Shown: positions 44,329 to 56,134 of the stretch, piece after piece
Numbering within the stretch: the stretch's first letter is position 1
Layout: each line of letters begins with the position of its first letter
Origin: Irpex lacteus
Lineage: Eukaryota > Basidiomycota > Agaricomycetes > Polyporales > Irpicaceae
DNA length: 64,000 nt
Reading direction: 5' to 3'
NCBI GenBank assembly: GCA_001986395.2
Contig: MQVO02000001.1
Location: 1,550,001-1,614,000 of the forward strand
Translations under genes and position numbers: made by a program
The notes under the pieces: model-generated
The model's database searches: none
What the model was told of the DNA's origin: nothing
What the model saw: only the letters and a program-made list of their open reading frames with translations

Positions 44329-47300
44329 CTATGCAACCGCACGTCGATACGCCGCCTCTTGCTCTTTCTCCTCCTGTAACTGGTCTGCGGTCTTTGACTT
44401 GCGTGTACGTAGGACTCGATCTGACTTAGGCACGGGCGCAGGAGGCGGCCTCTTGGCTGTACGGCGAGAACGCTTCGTGGTCGAATCATCTCGACTATCC
44501 CTATCGTCTTTATCGTCATCACCTTCATCCTCGGAATCCGTGACAGTCTCTTCACGGTTACGCTTGTGACCTCGCCGTGGCGTCTCCTTCGTTGATAACC
44601 TTGCGGCCACGGTGGCTTTGTCTTTGCCATTGCTGGCTCCGACAGCATGACGAGTGGCGTTGGGTCTTTCCGCGTGGCCATTCGACGTGGCTGGCGCCGG
44701 AGATGCGACCCGAGAGGAATGCATTGGCGTAACAAACGTCTCGATAGCAGCATCAAGCTCGGATCTTTGCTGTCCTGCCAATGTAACAGCTTCCGCTAGT
44801 TCTCGCATTGTCTTCGGTGCACCGGTTATCGGGGTGGGAGGAGGTACATCGGCGCTCGCATTTGGGATGGTCGAGTGGGTGTCTTCGATATCGAACGTCT
44901 CCATATGTAGTGGCCTGTGCGCAGCCGCAGTGCTGGACACATCGTCGACGCCATCCTGCTTTGATGGGCCTGCATCGACACTTGCTTCTTGGGTATTGGG
45001 CGGAGGCCGCTGCGATGAATCGAGAACTGGATGGAGATTCCGCGGTAACGTGTACGGTTGCACGACATCGTCTGCTGTGCTAAGAAACCCTCCGGCTTCT
45101 TCCACGCCGTGCTGCTGCAGGATTTCAGTTGCTAACAACGGCGCATATATTTCGATCGGCGACTGACCTGTTCGGCTTCCTCGATATGTTGGGAAGGCTG
45201 CGATTCCCTTCCGGCGTACTGGGCCTGAAGACGTTGACGAATTCTTAGCCCTTGAATGAGCCGTTGCCATCGTTTGATGACTTGCTCTTGTCGTTTCGTA
45301 CGCCGTTTCTCCTCTGCCTCTTGTTCGGCAGCCCAATATGCCTTGATGGAAAATCAAGTCATCAGCGATGTTGCGTATAACGTGACAGTATCGTGGCAGA
45401 ATTATGTCAGAAATGAACAGCCGTACCTCGAGAAGCGTATCCTCATTTTCTGAGGCTACGACTACGCCTGATATCACTGGGAAAGCTCGCCGTTTTTTGA
45501 ACTCAAACCCGGTCTGACGTATTTCGGTGCACATGGAGACGTGGTTAATTTCAATATACCAACGTAAGCCAGGAACAAACGACTTACGACGGCCTCAGCA
45601 TAGTCAATACCTAGTTGACGCGCAATCTTAGCCACGCCTTTGTCTGTGTGATGTCAAGCAGTGCACGTTATCTTCAACTGCACACGAGCCAATAGAAAAC
45701 ATGTACGTACAAGGCACATACGAGCCTCCAGCCGGTAACATAGTCGGGACATAGAGATCGATATTCCCAAAGTCGTTCTTCGGCACCTTCCCCTGTTGAA
45801 AACAATGAACACGGGGTAACATGGAATAGATAGGAGGATACCCACGTCAATAACAGGGTCAGGCTTATAGAGTTCCGTCTGATTCTCCGCATACATGCCC
45901 TGCATCACATCTTTCTCACTCGAGAATCCAGCACCCTGGTCTTCACCTGCTACAGCGAGACCGTCGCTACGATCAGCCATAGCCATTTCTATCGCACGTT
46001 TCTTGTTCACGGTGACGGCATTTTGCTTCACCCATTTCATGGGCTGACAACCTTCACGTACTTTGCGGCCCTGACGCATCCAGTTCTCTGCAGTCTTCAG
46101 GGTTACAACAGATGAGCGTGGGTAGACAGGTTCGCCGCGGAATTTTCCAAGCTCTGTAAGAGGGTGAATGACTTCATCTCGCTTTAGGTGCCGTTCGAGC
46201 ACGTATCTACCAAGCTGAAAGTCAGAACACCAATAAGATCATGAGGATATAAACGCACAATGGGTGGTTCTTGAACCCTGCCATGGAATTGGGCATCTGT
46301 TCCGTCAGTTGTTTGACATGCAATTCGTCATCCTCCAAATCATCGCGATTCTATTGTTTAGTTCAGTTTAAACCCAAACGCCACACAGAATCCTCCGCTT
46401 TTACGTACCAGACGGTATGGACGTCGTACAATGGCCATGACACGCTCCCACCAATCTTGCTTGCCTTTCCCGCCTTGTTGCATTTTCGATGTCTTTGCGC
46501 CGAATTCGGACGCATACCGCGGCGTCACATCCCGGGCATAGCCATCCTCTTCGAAAGCTACTACGTAAACCATGCGATTTTCCACCCTTGTGCCAGGTGG
46601 TATGCCAATCGACGAACTCGGGTCGAAGACCTTTCTCTTATTGACTATAAACCGTACAGGGTCAACAGGAAGCCATTTGGCATCTGCTCGCGAAAACACC
46701 TCCGTCCAAAATACAGGGGGTGTCTGAGTTGGATCCGGCGTGCGCTCACCTGTTAACAGATGTATGAGAAAATGGGAAGGTGGCCTACGTCAGAACTCAC
46801 GTATGGGCTTGATGGGAGGAGCAACGGAACCCAATTTTCGCCCTCGGTGCTTTCGAAGATTGATCACTGGTGCCGCCTTCTGCTTGCCTTTGCCCTTGGC
46901 ATCCGACAGAGGGGTGCTGCGCCCGCTGAGGCTCTGCCCACCTCCAGGAAAACGATCTCCTTTCGCAGGTATCTCGATTTCTTCCATCTCCGACTCTTCC
47001 TCCTCGGCCTTCTGCTTACCCTTGTCATCGGATTTTTGGGGCTTCTTCTTGGTAGCAGGCTTGGGCTTGCCGACGTTTGCTTGCCAAGGAACACTTTGGA
47101 GACTGACAACGAGGCGCGCCGGTATACCCAATGCGCGACAGAGGGAGGTGAACAGCTGTGCACTGACATCTCTTGACCCTCGGCGCATGAGTGCATGTTT
47201 CATCAGACTACGTTCGTCCTTGATGAGCTCTCCTTCGTCTTCGCTGCTGTTTTCATCATCGGAGTCTTTCGCACGGCCTTTGCCTTTCCGATCTTTAGCC

Positions 47301-47958
47301 TTCGCAGCCCTGGAGGCAAGTTCCTTTTGCACGTCTTCATAAGTACGGCTGCGTATATGGCCGTTTGGTGATACTCTGAATGTCTTGTACCACCACTCAA
47401 CAAGCCGTGTGATAGCTGACTCAAACATGCGGCCTCTCTTCGCTGCTTCTGGAACGCGTGACTTGTGTATCATAGCGAAGGCATTTTGTAGGCTCATTGG
47501 CGTCAATGACATCAGTCTGGCCTGTAGAAATCATGCATATGGGTTTCACATAGCAATCCCAATTTTGACAACGTCACACATACCTTTAGCACATCGTCGT
47601 TTATCCACTTGTTCCTCACACTCGCATTCCCGAGTAACATGATGGTATGCATCTTGTGGCAGGCAACTCGGGCAACTCGTGCGGCGTGCACTGCGGCAGC
47701 TCGCTTCCTGGGTATGGCGTATGACTACAACGTACACAAATGAACAGGAGATACACACTTGGCTGACTCATCTGGCTTTGGTCTTGCACGAAGGGTTATT
47801 TCAATGTTTTCCCTTACTGCAGTTGAAGGGCCTTCTTCGTTACCCCTGGGCTCCTGAGGTGGAGGTTCCGGAGCTGCTTGGCCGTCAGCCGACACCGCGA
47901 CTTCCTCCCAATCGAAATCTTCGTCGCTCTCGTTGGCAGTATCAAAGCTGTTATCCAT
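44329..47958 (-). CDS. RAD4: DNA damage recognition protein Rad4/XPC
   Basis: Eleven exons: 47958-47759, 47707-47584, 47521-46801, 46749-46409, 46350-46259, 46206-45846, 45792-45711, 45643-45588, 45513-45427, 45341-45168, 45114-44329, giving 1007 aa. Rad4 binds helix-distorting lesions and starts global nucleotide excision repair in the nucleus. The transglutaminase-like domain (about 75-460) shows LLGNASVRNKWINDDVLK, LCRALGIPARLVVSLQSV and FWTEVFSRADAKWLPVDPVR, with a Lys/Glu-rich insert as in other fungi. The beta-hairpin domains follow: LYVLERHLKRDEVIHPL (BHD1), EPVYPRSSVVTLKTAENW (BHD1/2), and PKNDFGNIDLYVPTMLPAGG with GFEFKKRRAFPVISGVVV (BHD3). An acidic and basic tail of about 260 residues ends the protein. 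If the last intron (45167-45115) is not removed, translation stops 11 codons further on. Confidence 0.94.
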
Positions 47959-48166
47959 TACGCTCGTCGTGGCCGCTAAGACTAAGAGTTTAGAAGCAAG
48001 TCACGACCGAGGCCAAACATACTAAGTACTTGAAAGTGTTGATAGAGTCACAAATGCGACCGAGCCGAATGAGGCGCCCCTCTCCATTCGGCAACATCCG
48101 ACCGTACTTCCAACAGTCTTCCAACTCCATATCCCGGACCACTTTAACGTTCGAAATTCTTGATCC
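47959..48166. promoter_or_regulatory. Shared divergent promoter of RAD4 and F-box 4
   Basis: Only 208 bp separate the start codons of RAD4 (minus) and F-box 4 (plus). Both promoters must lie here, or overlap the first exons. I see no clear TATA box. Confidence 0.55.
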
Positions 48167-50046
48167 ATGGTGGTATTCAACAACACTCTAGATGTTGAAA
48201 CTTTCAATGAATGTCTGAAATATGTGCAAGATACGCTGAACTGGCTAGCCACCGAGGAGGAAAACCGGCGTGAGTAAGTCATCGTGTTCAACTCTGCAGA
48301 TGCGTTCCACTGAAGCGTGCACCCTGATGATCAGGACCGTTTCTCGATTTCCACCTCAGCTTGTGAAGATATTTCTCATCTATATGTTATGGATCGCTGA
48401 TATGACTTGAATAGCTAGATGGGACCACCCGCACTCTGACAACGCTACTACATCACGGAGCACATCATCTGCAGAACACGCGCGTGCCAATAAATCAACT
48501 TCCTCCTGAGATTCTGCGTCGTGTGTTGCTGTATCTACAGGATACCTTCCCACTCATCCCAGATCCTCTCGATGGACCTCTATATTCGAACTCTGCGGCT
48601 GCCTTGTGGCATCGCACAAGCCTTGTCTGCCGCCATTGGCGGTGGGTTGTCCTGAATACACCGGAGCTCTGGACGACCATAAAGATCCGTGAAAGTGAAG
48701 AACCACACTTTGACGATGGGACCAGTGACTGGTCATGGTTCAAGGTCGCATTATTGCGGTCTAGGACATTGCCTCTCACTGTCAGATTCGAGACACGTCT
48801 TGATTCGACTCTCAGCGACCGTGCCGACGTTCACTCCATTCTGGATGAGGTCCATCGTATCCGAGAGCTTCGCATAGTAACCTCCGATGACGTTAGCTAT
48901 CGCTGGCTGCGTTCATTCCTCGAACAATCTCCTCAAAAACTCGAAGTCCTCATTTTGGATCATGGACGTGATCACATAGTCTCCCAAAGGCAGCATGTCT
49001 CATGGACCTGCGAGCTCCCCAGGCTCCTAGTCCTACACGCGGCTTCTTCCCTGGCTTGGCAATTCTGGTCAGCAGGGACTCTGAGACATCTCAGCCTAGG
49101 TGACCAACGCTGGAGGATCGATGATCTTCTAGGCCTGCGAGCAGTACTAGCTACCAATTACCTTCTCGAAGAACTGTTATTGGACGACATCGTTATTCTG
49201 TGGTCACCCGAGATCCTCGGGACATTGGAAAGTTTCCCGTGTCTGACCTTACCAAAGCTGACGAGGTTACTGGTCAGAGCTGTCGACGATGGCCTACCAC
49301 GAGTTTCCCCCGTTGGCGAGTTTCTCCCGCAGCTGCTTGTCTATCCGCCTCACTGTGCACAGCTGTATACTTTCTCCTATATGGCACGTGAACACACCAT
49401 TGTTACACCCCACACTGCATCGTCGATTACGAGGTTATTTATAGGCACATACACGATCGCAGGCACCGATGGAGCCTCCGCCTTTGCAGTTCACATGGGA
49501 GACAGAACGAACATCTACGATTCTATCGAATTTGATGCTGTCCGTGAACTGTGGGTTACGACGTGCAGCGGAGTCAGCTACCTACCTTTAGATCCAACAG
49601 TAGAAGCTCTCGAGAGGCCGCAGTGGCAGGCAGTCACCAAACTTGTCATTACGCGAGAACCTACGTTTTGGCTCGGATGTTTGGGAAGTCGTGCTAGCAA
49701 CCTTCCTTCACTGGAAGAGTTGCATATTTACGACCAGCGGAACGAACACGGCACAGCTATCCTAGGATTCCTGATGAAGAGGCAGAGGGCAGGTCTCGCG
49801 GTTAGAGAATTGCGTTTTGTGCGCGACCTCTTCCTCCCGCATGAAGCCTTCTATACGTGGAAGAAAGGCTCGTGGAAATTTGCCAAGTTTGTTGACAGTG
49901 TGGTATTCGAGGATTTATATCCTGGTAAGGATGACGCTACCGGCATAGTTGCGCCTGCTCGTACTATGGAACTTCCTGAGGTTTGTAACACTCCTTCACC
50001 TGTATCTTCGCTCTGGAAACCATGGAATCAGATAGTAGTAATATAA
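48167..50046 (+). CDS. F-box family protein (F-box 4)
   Basis: Two exons: 48167-48269 and 48419-50046; phase 1 closes to give 576 aa. Exon 1 encodes the family's N-terminal segment (FNECLKYVQDTLNWL). Exon 2 has an F-box (INQLPPEILRRVLLYLQ ... SLVCRHWRWVVLNTPELWTT), a Leu-rich body, the block GTDGASAFAV and the ending LPEVCNTPSPVSSLWKPW six residues before the stop. The F-box is closest by eye to F-box 2 at 20140. Predicted SCF substrate adaptor with unknown target. Confidence 0.87.
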
Positions 50047-50299
50047 GTGTGTTTCTGAAATGTTTTGGAAAAAGTGGAATGAGACAGTAGTAGTATGATA
50101 CTTACTGTAGTATGTTCTTCACATAAGACCTCGCGTCGCGATGGTGGCTAAATGATCGTCGACGATAAAGCGCCTGTGCGGCGGGGCCGGGGGCGGGCGT
50201 CGGGGTAACGTGTCACATATGTCACTAGATGTCACCGTCGGTGTGGCTGAAAATCTTGTCTGGTAAAACTGTGCAGTCGCTATACAGCAGCACTCCCTC

Positions 50300-52736
50300 A
50301 TGCCGGCTACGGATTCCTCTTCTGACCTTCCACCACCACCATCACACGATGAGGTCAGCAATACAACAGTCGATAATGATAGTAACAGTGAACCAGGTCT
50401 GCCTTTGAAGCGCTTCTTAATTTCTGGTCACTCCCATATACTCACCCCTCTTCGTCGTTGTAGACCATGTTCGAGCAGAGCAACAACGAAAGAGAGCGTA
50501 CTTGAGCCTCCTACCCCCTGATCAGATCATAGAGCTATGTCTGTCGTTCGAACAGCATGTGCCTCTGCCCATAAGAACAGAGATTTGGCCAGACGACCTG
50601 GAGGCTGAGATCGTTAAGCTGCAGCACAATACGAAGAGAACCTCAGTGGAACCTATTGCACCTCCAGCTCTCTCCACATCAGATTCAACAGTCCAGCCTA
50701 CGGATCTTTCTTTGCCTTCTGCTCCTTCTCAGCAGGTTCACCCCCCTGGTCTATCGTCTATTGATCTCTCGATACAACCTCTCGACTCTTCCTTCCCCAT
50801 CGCATCTTCCGAAAAACATACTGATACAATAAGCAATACATCAGACGCGAAAACTACGACCGATGAGCCTCGGAATACTATCGATGAGCGATCTGGAGAA
50901 CCTTCACGAAGTGCTACTCGAGAAGAAAATTCATCAATCGAACCACAACTCTCAGAGACTGTAGCCACCTCGGACTCACAAAATGCTCAAACACCAGCTG
51001 CGATATCTGCAACAGAGAAGGAAGATGTGGCAGTATCGTCGCCGAAGCCTATCCTCGCGCCCTTCGCCTCTACCAGTGCTACCCCTCAACCGGCTGCTGT
51101 CCCTCCTCCTTACCCATACGCCCCTTACGGCTATCCATTGCCCCCAGGATATCCTCCTCCCCCAGGTACGGCACAAGCCGCTTATCCTCACACGCCTTAT
51201 TACCCTCCGCCTGGAAGTGTTCCTGGATACCCTGCACACTACCCTGGCTATCCGCCTTACCCGCCTCCGCCGGGGTATTCCACGCACCAGCCGCCACCTC
51301 CACCACCTCCTGTATCAGGCGAGGATCTGCCAAGTTATGAAGATATGATTGTCGAGGCGTTGCTGGATATAGGTGAACCTGACGGCGCGGCACCGAAGGA
51401 CTTGTTCCTATGGATGGGTGCGAGGTGGCCACTTCAAACGAACTTCAGGCCCAGTGCAAGCCAGGCCTTGCAGAAGGCGTATAGGAGAGGAAGGCTAGAG
51501 AAGAGGTCTGGCGGTAGATACAGGCTGAACCCCAATTGGGAGGGAGGTGCGGTGAGTGTTGAGTTGGAACCCTTGTGTTTTACATTGTACTCAGATCGCG
51601 CGTAGACGTCAAAGCGGACAACCCGGAGACCCCAGACACTTGCACAAACGACGTATGCGATGCATCAGTCTACCTCAACACAGACACCCCCTTCTTCCTC
51701 ACCATTTACCACTGCCCCCCTTCCACAACGCGCGCATATATCCCCTCCACCACATCACACTGCTCAGCAACAACCTTACGGCGCTTATGCCTATCCTTAC
51801 GGTGCCTACGCTGGTTATCCAGGCTATGCAACGTTCAGTGCCCGACCGCCTGCAAAGACTGCACCATCCGCTTCCACCTCTTCTACAGCCACCAAGACTG
51901 CTCCTGCTGCAGCAAAGACAGCGACGAAGGCAGTTTCATCTACGGACTCTGGTAAAGGGAAGGACTCCTCCAGCACTGAGGAGGGCAGTGATGCTTGGGT
52001 TGCCGCGCAGCATATACTCAAGGCGATCAACTTTGGTTCATTACAGGAGAACTCGACAAATACGTCTGGGACAGTCGCGACTTCTACGTCGACGTCGCCA
52101 GCTGCTGGCTCAAGCCAAGCTATACCACCCCCGATCATGGCTAGTCTCGGTATTGACGTCCACGCAGGTCCGGAAGATGATGGACTAGGTCGTGCCACGC
52201 TCACGGACGACGAACGAGCGTCGTTACAGGCGCAGCTTGCTCTACTCGCTGCACAGCTAAGCGAGATTGCTGCTGAGGAGGATGCCGAAGATGAGGATGC
52301 GATTGGGGAGATTGACGAGGAGGTTATTGATGTCTCACCACCACAGAATCAGCCTGCAGAGGCTCCCCTGCCCGTAGTCGCACCTGCATCGAGTGGTGAT
52401 CAAGACCCCGGAACGAGCACGGTGTTGGATATCAACCAATTCCCAGACGATGCGGAACTAAGTGTTATTGTCCCCGAAGCACTTCCTGCCCCAGCTGTCC
52501 TTATAGAACCAGAAGCCGCTGCGCCCTCGCCTCATCCGAGCGAACACCTGGCTGCACCTCCTCCCATGGGTAGCTTAGCACCTCCGGATGGACCTGAAAA
52601 GCTTGTACCATCTTCTGCAGGTGTTCCACCTACAACTTCCGCCCCCACCGTCGAGTCAGAGGACGAATCAGATGACGATGATATGGAGATGGTTGATGTG
52701 GACAGTTACATGCGTAGTGAGGGTATACGGACATGA
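50300..52736 (+). CDS. Proline-rich protein with a possible linker-histone-like winged helix
   Basis: Three exons: 50300-50396, 50464-51551, 51606-52736, giving 771 aa. Near the N-terminus is a conserved-looking helical block (RAYLSLLPPDQIIELCLSFEQ spans it). The centre is rich in Pro, Gly and Tyr (YPPPPGT, PGYPAHYPGYPPYPPPPGY). Residues about 322-392 read SYEDMIVEALLDIGEPDGAA, DLFLWMGARWPLQTNFRP and LQKAYRRGRLEKRSGGRYRL. This resembles the H1/H5 (H15) winged helix: an inducible helix start, a short wing, and a final basic strand. The second half has another Tyr-Gly-Ala block, Ser/Thr-rich stretches and an acidic coiled segment (LLAAQLSEIAAEEDAEDEDA). A nuclear, chromatin-linked role is an inference. 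I do not recognise a named gene. Confidence 0.72.
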
Positions 52737-53247
52737 CTGTTGGCTTACGATATGGCGTTCTGCGAGGTTTCTTTTCTTACAATGTTGTAGTTGTTCATTC
52801 ATGCGGAATTTACGGGATTAATTGCCAAGCAGCACTATTCGCGAGAACGTATCGCCGTCCAGGAAAGGCAATCTTTGCCGTGGTGGCGTTTGGGCGTTTA
52901 GTTATTCGATCATACTGTACATGTAAAGCCGTACGTGTGGCTTAGACGATTCTGTCTGAGGATGACTCTGTACTAGGACGAAAATTCCTATCCTTAGTCC
53001 AAATACTTATTTAAACCTCTTACAGTACTCACGAATATTTGTCGGAGATGGCTGTCAATAGTTGATAAGTCCTGGGCCGAAGTCTGTAGAAGCTTCTGCC
53101 TCTTTGTAGAGTAGCGCTGCCGACAAATGCGTCATCCCAAGCAGAAGCACATACGCGTTGTGCAGTGCAAAGCACTTCTCTCTCAACCACCACCATCGTC
53201 TTCACACATACCCTTCCGGCTCGGTTTCAACGACAATCGTTCGAATC
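52737..53247. other. Tandem spacer before the PPPDE gene
   Basis: Holds the 3' end of the previous gene and the promoter of the next. No gene seen. Confidence 0.4.
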
Positions 53248-55706
53248 ATGAGCAAAGTACAGCTCTATGTTTACGATCTCAGCAATGGCCTTGCTAGGCA
53301 ACTTTCTCGGCAGCTCACAGGTAGACAGATTGATGGTATTTGGTGAGCTCATTCAATCTAAGCAAGTGGATTGTGGATTCTCAATGGCTCCAAGTATAGG
53401 CATACCTCTGTAGTGGTCTTTGGGAAGGAGATCTTCTATGGTCAAGGCATCTCTATAACTGCGCCTGGGCAGTCGCATGTGCGTATGAATATCTCATTGG
53501 TAGCATGCATCGTTACTCAACCTGGAATACTTCCAGCATGGCCAACCATTGCAAATCGTAGATATGGGTGAGACTGCCATAGATGAAGCTACGTTTCAAG
53601 AGTTTCTAGACGAGATGAGAGAACATTACACCGCCGATAAAGTGAGTTACCCCAAGTACCACAAATGAACACTGTGGCTGAGCATACGTATGGTGTTTAG
53701 TACCATCTACTAGGTATGCAAGATACGTATGACTGGCGCAGGCCTGCACGCTGATACCCCCACCAGATTTCAATTGCAACTCGTTCACAAACGACTGCGT
53801 TGGCCTTCTCACTGGAGGTTCTATACCAGATTGGATTAAAGGTCCCTACCTGTGCCTATTTCTGTGGTATACTAAATGCTTATATATCCACTCCCCAAGA
53901 CCTTCCTTCAGACTTCCTGTCCACTCCCTTTGGTGCGGCTCTACGTCCCACCATTGACTCAATGTTCCGTCGCCCAGTCCCTGGCGCACAACCCACTGTA
54001 CCAGCCATACAACCACAAGCAGCTGCAGCGGCCGCAGCCGCTTCACCCAACCCTGCTCTCGCATCAACCCTCTTACAAGCTGTCGCAAATCAGGCATTCT
54101 CATCCCAAAGTGCTACAGCAGCTGCCAACGCGCTGCAGAATGGTCGGTCATCAACCCCTTCAACCGCCACGACCGCAGCACCCATACACATAGCCACCAA
54201 CCCCCCGTCGTTCCATAACATCTTGAAGACGCATCGAGCCGTTATTGCGATGTTCACGTCTCAGACTTGTCCTCCATGTCGGATGATTGAGCCGGTGTTT
54301 GAGAGGATTGCTCATGAACGAACACAGAATGCAGAGGCGGGTGGAGGAGGAGGGATAGCGTTTGTGAAAGTTGATTTGGGAGCTGGTATGGCTAGTGCTG
54401 TTGCTGGCGAGTATGGTGTACGCGTGACACCGACGTTCCTGTTCTTCAAGGATGGTAGTAAGGTACATGCTGGTCCCTGGAGATGTATCCTCTTCATATG
54501 TCAGAGCCTGATTGTATTGCTCGCAGATCAACGAGATGAAAGGTGCCAACGCGGCAGAATTTGAGTCGCAGGTCAACTTCCTCATCTGGGAGACGTATCC
54601 ACGTGAGTCAAAACAGCTTTATGATTATAGTGTGATATGATACTGAGAAGACATGCAGCTCATCCACATACGCAGAAGACCCTTCCCGCACTCGACTCTG
54701 TATCCACCAACCCTATCCTCTTCACTCAAGTCCCCGCGATCGACACTGTTCTGTCCAAACTGACTTCCTTCATTGATAAATCATCACTGGCCGCAACGTC
54801 CTCTCAGGTAATAAAACAACGGCTCTCAAGCGAAGTTGGACCATGGTTGAAGGCACGTTTCCCTGCAAATCAAACGCCGAAGGCAGTCAATGCTCCTCCG
54901 TCAAATCAACTGCTCTCACATTGGACAGAGCTCACACGTGAACTCGTCACTTCCCTTGCTCCCGCAGAACTCTTCCCTCTCGTAGACATCTGGCGTCTAG
55001 GAATCCTAGACGATGCGGCAGCGAAGTACTGTACCTCCAACGCAGGGAGCACTTCCGACCCGGTCCAACTGCTCCTGGTGCAAGGCCTCACCAACATCTC
55101 TCAACCCACTCCAGCGCGCAACTACACTTTGACCTTACTTCGTCTTCTGTCGAACGCGTTTGCCTCTTCCGCCCTGGCTTCGGCTATCGTCAGGCGAAAA
55201 GCACTTACTACGGTGCTCGTACATAACCTATTACACGAGGATGCAGCCGTACGGACCGCCGCAGCGAGTTTGGGGTTCAACGTCTCTGCGTTTGTGCAGA
55301 AGGAGAGGCTAGAGCAGGTGAGAGCGCGGTATGGGCCTTTCGCGAAGAGTGATGAGGATGGAGATTGGGAAGTGGAGATCATCAGCGCTGTGCTTGAGGC
55401 CATCGGCAATGAAAAGCAGAATGAGGAGATCGGTAAGTCGATGGATGCAGTACTGCAGTTGTTCTCGTTTGCACTCTGCTGATGACACCTTCCTCTTTGT
55501 TTCCAGTGCATCGTCTGGTGGCTTGTCTGGCATTCCTCTTGAGGTTTTCTCCTGTGTACGATACACAGGTAGGCCCACTGTTGGAAGTTCTACAGGCGAA
55601 GGAAACTTTGAAGTCAAAGCTCGACAGCACTGGCTTTTCGCCAGAGGGTGTCAAAGGGCCTGCGCTTAGGAAGCTCATCACGCAAGTTGCTGATGTGCTT
55701 TGCTAG
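53248..55706 (+). CDS. PPPDE deubiquitinase-like, thioredoxin and PUL domain protein
   Basis: Nine exons: 53248-53342, 53400-53478, 53537-53641, 53701-53713 (13 nt), 53767-53841, 53900-54462, 54527-54602, 54659-55432, 55507-55706, giving 659 aa. The N-terminal PPPDE (DeSI) cysteine protease has its catalytic pair: His33 in IWHTSVVVFG and Cys101 in LLDFNCNSFTNDCVGLL. This fold removes SUMO or ubiquitin. A linker with eight alanines leads to a thioredoxin domain with CPPC at 246-249 (AMFTSQTCPPCRMIEPVF ... VTPTFLFFKDG). The rest matches a PUL domain (from about residue 330), which in PLAA/Ufd3 binds Cdc48/p97. The set suggests a protein that edits ubiquitin-like tags on Cdc48 clients. The architecture occurs in other fungi. 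Confidence 0.92.
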
Positions 55707-56134
55707 AGTAGTGTGTTTCTCGGACAATAATACATATAATTGTGTACATCTTAGTTGTATTTCTTCCTCAGTTGTTTACGCGTATACCAAGAGGACTGGA
55801 TCAATGCCAGATTATTGTCTATAAATTATCTTCGAGAGTCGCCAGTATAGTAACTTCGACAGCATGCAAGGCAGTTCGAAGGCTAAGGGCCTTTCAGACC
55901 CTCCGACCACGATCTTGGTCGTCGAAGAAACCACAGAATCACTCCTGCCACAGTATGAGGTGAGATATAAGTGATGAATTATCCAATATTTTAGTAGTAC
56001 AGTCTAGCAAGCATACACCGTGAATACATGTCTAGGAGTAATAATACAAACCAAGTCGCTTGGAACGACTCAGATAGGAATACAGTAAGGGAGAGTGGTA
56101 CGTGTATGTGTGTATGCGAGTGTGAGGGTTGAAT
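55707..56134. other. Convergent spacer
   Basis: 3' flanks of the PPPDE gene and of acetyl-CoA synthetase. No gene seen. Confidence 0.45.

Noticed and set aside
52733..52945. Small plus-strand frame after the winged-helix gene
   Set aside because: It overlaps the stop codon region and lies in the 3' flank; no motif or splice support.
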